64,000 nucleotides of DNA from NCBI GenBank assembly GCA_964017045.1, contig OZ024809.1, positions 7,959,012-8,023,011 on the forward strand, given 5' to 3'. Origin of the DNA: Omphiscola glabra (taxonomy: Eukaryota; Mollusca; Gastropoda; Lymnaeidae). A program made the position numbers and the translations under genes. The notes below the pieces were generated by a model. The model was given only the letters and a program-made list of their open reading frames with translations, was not told where the DNA came from and did no database searches. Positions 35,101 through 47,100 of this stretch are shown here, in pieces; the first letter of the stretch is position 1; every line of letters begins with the position of its first letter.

Positions 35101-38100
35101 GTAAGGATCAAGTTGGGGCGAATGAGAATAAGAAAGCTGTTAACATATTCTACCACACAAACTGTTTTCAAATGTGCAGATCTTGTTGAAATGAAAGGAT
35201 GGAAATGCAGGTCTTGTGTTGCTGTGTCCATGGTCTTGTGTCGGTGTGTCCACGGTCTTGTGTCGGTGTGTCCACGGACTTGTGTCGGTGTGTCCACGGA
35301 CTTGTGTCGGTGTGTCCACGGTCTTGTGTCGGCGCGTCCACGTCTTTTAACAGTTGTGTCCTGTTCTTTTATCAGTGTGTAATTCAAGTAACAGCGGAAG
35401 ATGCACCACACGTTTTATCTTGCCGGAAGTGAAATGAAAGAGACACTTGAAAGTCATTTGAGATGGTGTTGTACTGTAACGCTATCTTCATGTGGTGTTG
35501 TACAGTAACACTATCTTCAGGTGGTGTTGTACTGTAACGCTATCTTCAGATGATGTTGTACAGTAACCCTATCTTCAGGTGTTGTACAGTAACGCTATCT
35601 TCAGGTGGTGTTGTACAGTAACGCTATCTTCAGGTGGTCTTGTACAGTAACGCTATCTTCAGGTGGTGTTGTACAGTAACGATATCTTCAGGTGGTGTTG
35701 TACAGTAATGATATCTTCAGGTGGTGTTGTACAATAATGATATCTTCGGGTGGTGTTGTACAGTAACACTATCTTCAGGTGGTGTTGTACAGTAACACTA
35801 TCTTCAGGTGGTGTACTGTAACGCTATCTTCAGGTGGTGTTGTACAGTAACGCTATCTTCAGGTGGTGTTGTACAGTAACGATATCTTCAGGTGGTGTTG
35901 TACAGTAACGATATCTTCAGGTGGTGTTGTACAGTAACAATATCTTCAGGTGGTGTTGTACTGTAACGCTATCTTCAGGTGGTGTTGTACAGTAACAATA
36001 TCTTCAGGTGGTGTTGTACTGTAACGCTATCTTCAGGTGGTGTTGTACAGTAATGCTATCTTCAGGTGGTGTTGTACAGTAACGCTATCTTCAGGTGGTG
36101 TTGTACTGTCGCAGCGCTCGACAACTTAGCCTTAGGGTATTGATACTATTTTAAGAAAATTGTATTTAAGCCATGTTTGAAGAATAAATAGTAGTTCGCA
36201 TTCATGATCTTTTAATTGAAAATAGTTCGGTTACAAATAAGCCCGCAGACAACTCCGCAAAGTCACATCTACTCAAGTGAAAACTGAACACTAAAAATTA
36301 ATGAGCCCATCTCAATGTGCAAATTTAAATTTAATGAGCACACGCCAATGTGCACACTTAAAATTAATAAGCACACCCCAAAGTGCACACTTAAAATTAA
36401 TGAGCACACCTCAATCTGAACACTCAAAATTAATGAGCACACGTCAATGTGAACACTCAAAATTAATGATCACACGTTAATGTGAACACTCAAATTAATT
36501 AGCACACGCCAATGTGAACACTCAAAATTAATGAGCACACCTCAATGTGCACACTCACAATTAATGAGCACACCTCAATGTGAATGAACTCTCCCAAACC
36601 ATGGTACATCATCATCGCTACCACCCCCCACTTTTGCACTAAAACAATAATAATCGCACACTTTATGTATCAAGGCATAGAGCCGCGCACACTTTATGTA
36701 TCAAGGCATAGAGCCGCGCACACTTTATGTATCAAGGCATAGAGCCGCGCACACTTTATGTATCAAGGCATAGAGCCGCGCACACTTTATGTATCAAGGC
36801 ATAGAGCCGCGCACACTTTATGTATCAAGGCATAGAGCCGCGCACACTTTATGTATCAAGGCATAGAGCCGCGCACACTTTATGTATCAAGGCATAGAGC
36901 CGCGCACACTTTATGTATCAAGGCATAGAGCCGCGCACACTTTATGTATCAAGGCATAGAGCCGCGCACACTTTATGTATCAAGGCATAGAGCCGCGCAC
37001 ACTTTATGTATCAAGGCATAGAGCCGCGCACACTTTATGTATCAAGGCATAGAGCCGCGCACACTTTATGTATCAAGGCATAGAGCCGCGCACACTTTAT
37101 GTATCAAGGCATAGAGCCGCGCACACTTTATGTATCAAGGCATAGAGCCGCGCACACTTTATGTATCAAGGCATAGAGCCGCGCACACTTTATGTATCAA
37201 GGCATAGAGCCGCGCACACTTTATGTATCAAGGCATAGAGCCGCGCACACTTTATGTATCAAGGCATAGAGCCGCGCACACTTTATGTATCAAGGCATAG
37301 AGCCGCGCACACTTTATGTATCAAGGCATAGAGCCGCGCACACTTTATGTATCAAGGCATAGAGCCGCGCACACTTTATGTATCAAGGCATAGAGCCGCG
37401 CACACTTTATGTATCAAGGCATAGAGCCGCGCACACTTTATGTATCAAGGCATAGAGCCGCGCACACTTTATGTATCAAGGCATAGAGCCGCGCACACTT
37501 TATGTATCAAGGCATAGAGCCGCGCACACTTTATGTATCAAGGCATAGAGCCGCGCAAACTTTATGTATCAAGGCATAGAGCCGCGCACACTTTATGTAT
37601 CAAGGCATAGAGCCGCGCACACTTTGTGTATCAAGGCATAGAGCCGCGCACACTTTATGTATCAAGGCATAGAGCCGCGCACACTTTATGTATCAAGGCA
37701 TAGAGCCGCGCACACTTTATGTATCAAGGCATAGAGCCGCGCACACTTTATGTATCAAGGCATAGAGCCGCGCACACTTTATGTATCAAGGCATAGAGCC
37801 GCGCACACTTTGTGTATCAAGGCATAGAGCCGCGCACACTTTGTGTATCAAGGCATAGAGCCGCGCACACTTTATGTATCAAGGCATAGAGCCGCGCACA
37901 CTTTATGTATCAAGGCATAGAGCCGCGCACACTTTATGTATCAAGGCATAGAGCCGCGCACACTTTATGTATCAAGGCATAGAGCCGCGCACACTTTATG
38001 TATCAAGGCATAGAGCCGCGCACACTTTATGTATCAAGGCATAGAGCCGCGCACACTTTATGTATCAAGGCATAGAGCCGCGCACACTTTATGTATCAAG

Positions 38101-41100
38101 GCATAGAGCCGCGCACACTTTATGTATCAAGGCATAGAGCCGCGCACACTTTATGTATCAAGGCATAGAGCCGCGCACACTTTATGTATCAAGGCATAGA
38201 GCCGCGCACACTTTATGTATCAAGGCATAGAGCCGCGCACACTTTATGTATCAAGGCATAGAGCCGCGCACACTTTATGTATCAAGGCATAGAGCCGCGC
38301 ACACTTTATGTATCAAGGCATAGAGCCGCGCACACTTTGTGTATCAAGGCATAGAGCCGCGCACACTTTGTGTATCAAGGCATAGAGCCGCGCACACTTT
38401 GTGTATCAAGGCATAGAGCCGCGCACACTTTGTGTATCAAGGCATAGAGCCGCGCACACTTTGTGTATCAAGGCATAGAGCCGCGCACACTTTGTGTATC
38501 AAGGCATAGAGCCGCGCACACTTTGTGTATCAAGGCATAGAGCCGCGCACACTTTGTGTATCAAGGCATAGAGCCGCGCACACTTTGTGTATCAAGGCAT
38601 AGAGCCGCGCACACTTTATGTATCAAGGCATAGAGCCGCGCACACTTTATGTATCAAGGCATAGAGCCGCGCACACTTTATGTATCAAGGCATAGAGCCG
38701 CGCACACTTTATGTATCAAGGCATAGAGCCGCGCACACTTTATGTATCAAGGCATAGAGCCGCGCACACTTTATGTATCAAGGCATAGAGCCGCGCACAC
38801 TTTATGTATCAAGGCATAGAGCCGCGCACACTTTATGTATCATGGCATAGAGCCGCGCACACTTTATGTATCAAGGCATAGAGCCGCGCACACTTTATGT
38901 ATCAAGGCATAGAGCCGCGCACACTTTATGTATCAAGGCATAGAGCCGCGCACACTTTATGTATCAAGGCATAGAGCCGCGCACACTTTGTGTATCAAGG
39001 CATAGAGCCGCGCACACTTTGTGTATCAAGGCATAGAGCCGCGCACACTTTATGTATCAAGGCATAGAGCCGCGCACACTTTATGTATCAAGGCATAGAG
39101 CCGCGCACACTTTATGTATCAAGGCATAGAGCCGCGCACACTTTATGTATCAAGGCATAGAGCCGCGCACACTTTATGTATCAAGGCATAGAGCCGCGCA
39201 CACTTTATGTATCAAGGCATAGAGCCGCGCACACTTTATGTATCAAGGCATAGAGCCGCGCACACTTTATGTATCAAGGCATAGAGCCGCGCACACTTTA
39301 TGTATCAAGGCATAGAGCCGCGCACACTTTATGTATCAAGGCATAGAGCCGCGCACACTTTGTGTATCAAGGCATAGAGCCGCGCACACTTTGTGTATCA
39401 AGGCATAGAGCCGCGCACACTTTATGTATCAAGGCATAGAGCCGCGCACACTTTATGTATCAAGGCATAGAGCCGCGCACACTTTATGTATCAAGGCATA
39501 GAGCCGCGCACACTTTATGTAACAAGGAATAGAGCCGCGCACACTTTATGTATCAAGGCATAGAGCCGCGCACACTTTATGTATCAAGGCATAGAGCCGC
39601 GCACACTTTATGTATCAAGGCATAGAGCCGCGCACACTTTATGTATCAAGGCATAGAGCCGCGCACACTTTATGTATCAAGGCATAGAGCCGCGCACACT
39701 TTATGTATCAAGGCATAGAGCCGCGCACACTTTATGTATCAAGGCATAGAGCCGCGCACACTTTATGTATCAAGGCATAGAGCCGCGCACACTTTATGTA
39801 TCAAGGCATAGAGCCGCGCACACTTTATGTATCAAGGCATAGAGCCGCGCACACTTTATGTATCAAGGCATAGAGCCGCGCACACTTTATGTATCAAGGC
39901 ATAGAGCCGCGCACACTTTATGTATCAAGGCATAGAGCCGCGCACACTTTATGTATCAAGGCATAGAGCCGCGCACACTTTATGTATCAAGGCATAGAGC
40001 CGCGCACACTTTATGTATCAAGGCATAGAGCCGCGCACACTTTATGTATCAAGGCATAGAGCCGCGCACACTTTATGTATCAAGGCATAGAGCCGCGCAC
40101 ACTTTATGTATCAAGGCATAGAGCCGCGCACACTTTATGTATCAAGGCATAGAGCCGCGCACACTTTATGTATCAGGGCATAGAGCCGCGCACACTTTGT
40201 GTATCAAGGCATAGAGCCGCGCACACTTTGTGTATCAAGGCATAGAGCCGCGCACACTTTGTGTATCAAGGCATAGAGCCGCGCACACTTTATGTATCAA
40301 GGCATAGAGCCGCGCACACTTTATGTATCAAGGCATAGAGCCGCGCACACTTTATGTATCAAGGCATAGAGCCGCGCACACTTTATGTATCAAGGCATAG
40401 AGCCGCGCACACTTTATGTATCAAGGCATAGAGCCGCGCACACTTTATGTATCAAGGCATAGAGCCGCGCACACTTTATGTATCAAGGCATAGAGCCGCG
40501 CACACTTTATGTATCAAGGCATAGAGCCGCGCACACTTTATGTATCAAGGCATAGAGCCGCGCACACTTTATGTATCAAGGCATAGAGCCGCGCACACTT
40601 TATGTATCAGGGCATAGAGCCGCGCACACTTTGTGTATCAAGGCATAGAGCCGCGCACACTTTGTGTATCAAGGCATAGAGCCGCGCACACTTTGTGTAT
40701 CAAGGCATAGAGCCGCGCACACTTTATGTATCAAGGCATAGAGCCGCGCACACTTTATGTATCAAGGCATAGAGCCGCGCACACTTTATGTATCAAGGCA
40801 TAGAGCCGCGCACACTTTATGTATCAAGGCATAGAGCCGCGCACACTTTATGTATCAAGGCATAGAGCCGCGCACACTTTATGTATCAAGGCATAGAGCC
40901 GCGCACACTTTATGTATCAAGGCATAGAGCCGCGCACACTTTATGTATCAAGGCATAGAGCCGCGCACACTTTATGTATCAAGGCATAGAGCCGCGCACA
41001 CTTTATGTATCAAGGCATAGAGCCGCGCACACTTTATGTATCAAGGCATAGAGCCGCGCACACTTTATGTATCAAGGCATAGAGCCGCGCACACTTTATG

Positions 41101-44100
41101 TATCAAGGCATAGAGCCGCGCACACTTTATGTATCAAGGCATAGAGCCGCGCACACTTTATGTATCAAGGCATAGAGCCGCGCACACTTTATGTATCAAG
41201 GCATAGAGCCGCGCACACTTTATGTATCAAGGCATAGAGCCGCGCACACTTTATGTATCAAGGCATAGAGCCGCGCACACTTTATGTATCAAGGCATAGA
41301 GCCGCGCACACTTTATGTATCAAGGCATAGAGCCGCGCACACTTTATGTATCAAGGCATAGAGCCGCGCACACTTTATGTATCAAGGCATAGAGCCGCGC
41401 ACACTTTATGTATCAAGGCATAGAGCCGCGCACACTTTATGTATCAAGGCATAGAGCCGCGCACACTTTATGTATCAAGGCATAGAGCCGCGCACACTTT
41501 ATGTATCAAGGCATAGAGCCGCGCACACTTTATGTATCAAGGCATAGAGCCGCGCACACTTTATGTATCAAGGCATAGAGCCGCGCACACTTTATGTATC
41601 AAGGCATAGAGCCGCGCACACTTTATGTATCAAGGCATAGAGCCGCGCACACTTTATGTATCAAGGCATAGAGCCGCGCACACTTTATGTATCAAGGCAT
41701 AGAGCCGCGCACACTTTATGTATCAAGGCATAGAGCCGCGCACACTTTATGTATCAAGGCATAGAGCCGCGCACACTTTATGTATCAAGGCATAGAGCCG
41801 CGCACACTTTATGTATCAAGGCATAGAGCCGCGCACACTTTATGTATCAAGGCATAGAGCCGCGCACACTTTATGTATCAAGGCATAGAGCCGCGCACAC
41901 TTTATGTATCAAGGCATAGAGCCGCGCACACTTTATGTATCAAGGCATAGAGCCGCGCACACTTTATGTATCAAGGCATAGAGCCGCGCACACTTTATGT
42001 ATCAAGGCATAGAGCCGCGCACACTTTATGTATCAAGGCATAGAGCCGGTTAAATATATTTAACAACCGAACAATAATTCAAATGGTAAACATTTTGAAA
42101 AAGACCTTTTAAAATAAATGCCATGCCACTATCACATCAGGTAGCAACGGTTCCGTGAAAAACGCGCACATGACAAACGCGCACACGATAAACGCGCACA
42201 GAATATTCCGCAAAGACATAGCTGCGCACAGGAAAACTGCGCACACCGACAGTTGCGCATACAGAAAACAGCGCACACCGACAAATGCGGACACCGAAAA
42301 TTCCGAACACGGACAGTTGCGAACGTTGACAATAGCGAACACATACATTTGCGCACAATTGGAATCGTACAATGTAATTAAAATTTCATTAAAGAGTTGA
42401 AAAGGTTGGAGTTGGTTGTCAGCTTAAAAAACAAGTCGGCAATTATAAGGATAATAAGTGGCTGGGATTAGAAATAATTATTAAAGAATTCTTTTAAAGA
42501 CGAATTATTAAATAATTGGGTCATCTTATTTATGATTTATAAAATTAAAACTATACACAAATATAATAATAATAGTAATTATATAGGTAACAATAGATCT
42601 ATTGCAGTAAAAGTTAAATTTCTATGTGGCAAAGACGAATTTTTAAAAAAATTTTTTTATTGACAGTGGGCTAATTCTCCTGTAAAAGATATTTAAATAC
42701 CGGGTATTAAAAAGATTACTGAACGTTTGAATTTATACACTTAGTACGTAGGCCTATATAGTACAAAAATGGTAGACTATATCATCGTAATGAAGTATTA
42801 AAATTATAATTTAAAATAATCGGTAAATGAGAGATATCACCGCGTTTTTTACCATGGCTGTTAACTTGATTGCAGTGAACCGTAAAATTAAGAATAAAAT
42901 GTTTTAAAATAATGTAAAAATGTCCTAAATGTATCCCTAAACCTAACCTGAACCCTAAATCTATCCCTAAACCTAACCTGAACCCTAAATGTATCCTTAA
43001 CGAAGTCACGGTGATATCTCTTAACATTAGCCAAATAATCGTCTTATTATATAACTAAGCCTATTTTAGTTTTATTTATAATAATTATAATTTAAATGAA
43101 TAATTTTCCTACTACTTGTACTAACTAAGCCTAGATTTCATAGAAATGTGCGCATTTGTACGTGTTCGCTACTGTCAACGTTCGCAACTGTCCGTGTGCG
43201 GAATTTTCGGTGTCCGCTTTTGTCGGTGTGCGCTGTTTTCTGTGTGCGCAACTGTCGGTGTGCGCAGTTTTCCTGTGCGCAGCTGTGTCTTTGCGGAATT
43301 TTCTGTGCGCGTTTATCGTGTGCGCGTTTGTCATGTGCGCGTATTTCTGGTCACCGGTAGCAACACTAAGCAAGTGGTGGGACACTCAACATATGGTGGG
43401 ACATTCAGCATGCAACAACAAAAACTTAGTGAACACTCAATCGTGGGGAATAGGGTTAAAAAAACGTATCTAGTGAAAACCTTCAACAAAAATCGAAGTT
43501 TAGACACCACTCTAGACACAAAGCTCACACAACCCCCAGTAGGCCGCTTTTAGGAGAGAAAAGAATGAGCCAGTCAGAATGGGAAATCGTTACCTCGTTT
43601 CCTTAGCTTACATAATTTAGTTTCATTTAGCTTACATTTAGTTTCATTTAGCTTACGTTTTGCACCAATCGCTAGTCAGATTTCTATTATTCAGGTCAAA
43701 TGTACCAAAAATTATGTAATAAAGATGTCCTCGATCTATACATTATGCCCTTTAATTTTGTTTCCCACTGAGCACTTACGAAAAGATACATTTTTTACCA
43801 CCCGGTCCTAATGGCGTTTTTAACGGGCCGGGTATGTGCCGGGTGTTCTAATACTCGGTATTGCCGGGTCAGTAGCCGGAGCATTTATATATTTCAAATG
43901 TGCGTTTATACCAAGAATGAAAATAGGCGCAGATTGAATGAAGAAACAAGTTTAATTTGTGATACATCCAACAGGTAATATTCAATGTGGCGGGCCGCGA
44001 GTTGGCCACCTCTGCTATACAATGACAGAAATAGAGAAGAGTGAATGGCCCAATGTTTATCTACTAAACACTACCAAAGGGATCATCTTTCACCGCGAAC

Positions 44101-47100
44101 CCACTGGGACATAGGCCATGAGGGGCGGGACCAAGGTAACACGAGACCAACGAAAAGTCAACACCAGCTGTATTTCTACGGAATTTTAGAACCATCGATC
44201 GTATCAGCGTACCGACAAACGCTTTCAAAAATGTCCAGAATGTGAACACAGACACAGCTGTCGTTTGGCGACAGTCAAAAAGACGCGGCCGTTCCGTCTT
44301 ACCTATTGAATGTTTATGGAGATAGTTAACAACCCTAGCAACTGTGCTGCCGTATCGCACGACGCCACACCTTAAGTATACGCGAAAGTTGACTAACCTG
44401 GTTGGCCATGTGTGTACAGCAAGATGGAGACACAAATTAGGTGTCCGGCCTTTGTGATTACCGTGTGTAGTTAGTTGACACGTGGTGGTGCTGTCATACA
44501 AGCAAGACGGCAGCAAGCGGGAACACGGACCGGATGCGTTTTACTGATAATGTCAAGGTGGAAAAAAAAAAGGGGGGGGGGAGGAGGACATCCCTTAGAT
44601 TAAGAACCTAGTAAGACTATAAAGAAGTACATGGAAACCTGTCAATAGCACAAACCCACAGGGCGAAAGTGGCGATATTTGCTGGGGATAGTGCTATTCA
44701 CAGGCTCCGCCATAATGATGTTAAGTTACTTTTGGTGCAATAAAGCTTTACTCGGTGTGCTTTCAAAAAGTAGTACGTTAGAATTATGAAAATTGTAAGG
44801 GAAAAGGTAAATTAATATGTATACACATTGTTTGGTTGATATAATTTGTCCACATTTTTTGGTGTACTTTAAACGTATTTCATACGTTTAACATTTCATC
44901 CTTGTATTGTTTCCATATAGTTTTACCAAACTGTCACGCTGCCATAATTAGGATTTTCTTTTTCAAGTTGGGAATTTCATTATTTTTTTAAAGAGTGGGA
45001 ACCATATATTATATTGATCATCAAAATCACAGCCAAGTAAGCAGGCAGGTTTATTACTATTCTCAGCCGGAATTTTAATATGTTGGTAGTTCCAGGGTCA
45101 ACAGGTCTGCCCAGTTTTCATTCACAACCCCTCAGTCTCATTGTAAAGCTGACGACACGCTGTTTCATCGGGTTTTCAGGTGCACACGGCGCGGTGCTCA
45201 GTCTCATTGTAAAGCTGACGACACGCTGTTTTATTGGGATTTCAGATGCACACGGCGCGGTGGCTGACCGGGATTAGCGAAACATGCGTCACACCTTGTT
45301 ATGACGTAATATGGTGCATGGCATGTGCTATTCGCAGGGAAAAACACGATTGTATGCCGTACATGCAGGCCATTGTATACGAATAGAGTACCAGACCGAT
45401 CAAGTGAGAAACTCTCCAACCCCTGTGGGGCGATCTCCGGTAATTATAAAACAATAGTGACTGCAGTTGAAGGAGCGATACACCACCTTTCTGCAATATT
45501 CCCAATTTACCCCAACAAACAAATAAATAAATGTTATCTTCTAAGAATGCAAATAAAATGTTTTTCTGTGACTCCCCCCTCCCCTTTTAGACCAACACCC
45601 TATATAACAATAGCTGCGAAGAGTGTAAATTCTTCATGGCCATACGGCACATATACACAAAGATGTTCATAATTGTTTAATTAGTATTAATGCACATACA
45701 TACTACACGCACATTTAACCACCGGTTCTCAACCTAGGGGTAGAACGACCCTTACACAGGGGTCGCCCTGTAGCAACGAAAAATTTTATGGTTGGTGTCA
45801 CCAGAAGATGAGGAACTGTATTTAATCAAGGCATTTGGCAGTTTGAGAACCGCGGCATCAAGCCTTTATTTTTCCATTCTATTAAATGATTAGACTTATT
45901 CAATTCAAATGAGCGTTTATTATAAGGGCGTGTATGAAAAGAAGGGCAAATTTAAACAAGAAACAGTTCATTAATTAAAAAAATAAATAAATCCGAGATT
46001 CACCGGGCCGCAATATATAACGTTGGCCACCCTTTCCATAAATGATTACTCTTCCAAACCACACGCAATATGAACTTTGGCGGGAAAATAGTTGCGGATG
46101 ACAAGACAACGTCAAGGTGAAACCTACACAAGGTCAGACCCGTTGCTTAAGTTCACTATCTGAACTGGAATACACGCCAGTAGGGTGTGCCCTACTTACC
46201 ATACCACTGGCAGAACCATAGAAACCCACATGATCTACACGCATTGTAATGGATTGTGGATTTGGTACTATGAATGAAAGAATTGGGGCAGCACACGCCT
46301 GGTCTTCCCGTTATTTCCACGTGAACCCGGGGACGCATTACCGCCATTGTTGGTGTCAGTCAATGACATATCCCCCAATCCGAGCTCGTCCAGACTGTCA
46401 GGTATGCGCACCTCTTTCTTTTAACCAATGCCCTCTCGTCGCCCGTCAAGCCTATTAAAAACCTGGCCAAATTGAAGCATAACTGTCAACTGTAGCCTCT
46501 ACAACGATTCAGTTTCAGTGTCAAGTGCAGACATTTTGAAATGTCTTAGGAGGAAATATGAAGCGCAGTGTATGGGAAAGCTTTGGAAAAAAAAAAAAAA
46601 AGAAGACAAAAACCTAACAACCCAAGTGTCGGCTCAATGACAGTGCTTCATACACTTTGAAATTTGGCGTACCTGTGGACACGTTTTGTCCCCACTGCAA
46701 CAAGGACAAGTGCCCTATTGAATTATTTTTAATTGACCTAAAACTATATATGATAAGCCAATTCGATGAGACTATATATGTGAAGTCTTCCCAATTTAAG
46801 CTAGACGTTTTAGTTCAGCTTTTTTAGTTTATTGGGGGTGGGGTGGGGTCTTTTATTAAATTGTTGAGGCCGTTAAAAAACCTCGTCAAAAACAGCTTGT
46901 TTAATCTACCGTAAACAGTATATGTGACCGAAGACATTAAGAGGGCATATTAAACATGTGTTATGCACAAAACAATCTCGTTTTTAAGCGGCTTTGACCC
47001 GAGATTTATGAAAAAAATATTTAACTTTTGTTCCCCCAGTTTCTTGGCCCATAGTGTGCTGACCGGAAACGTTATTCTCACGGACCCATGCAAGTCCGGT

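Larger units (their letters stand above)
42149..43355. mobile_element. 1.2-kb foldback element with 9-bp target duplication (Mutator-like?)
   Basis: The exact 9-bp direct repeat GGTAGCAAC flanks the element (42140-42148 and 43356-43364). Arms of about 205 bp (42149-42355 and 43145-43355) are inverted copies of each other. Each arm is made of 12-13 subrepeats of about 15-16 bp starting GCGCACA. The interior (42356-43144) is AT-rich with no transposase frame. Long arms with internal subrepeats are the foldback form; a 9-bp target duplication is usual for Mutator-like elements. It is non-autonomous as seen. Confidence 0.85.

Noticed and set aside
35004..35432. Frames of 77-135 codons on both strands
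   Set aside because: The 22-bp array changes frame each unit. The conflicting open frames are repeat effects.
36657..42048. CRISPR-like regular array
   Set aside because: The 31-bp units are directly contiguous with no unique spacers, in a eukaryotic intron.
42928..43000. Interstitial telomere
   Set aside because: CCCTAA words occur but in a 36-bp unit with other sequence, inside a transposable element.
42109..43553. Cysteine-rich-looking frames of 65-135 codons
   Set aside because: They are translations of the GCGCACA subrepeats in the foldback arms, open in several frames at once.
44064..44516. 150-codon - strand frame
   Set aside because: No domain, atypical composition and no exon signals linking it to a gene. 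Left as unassigned intron sequence.
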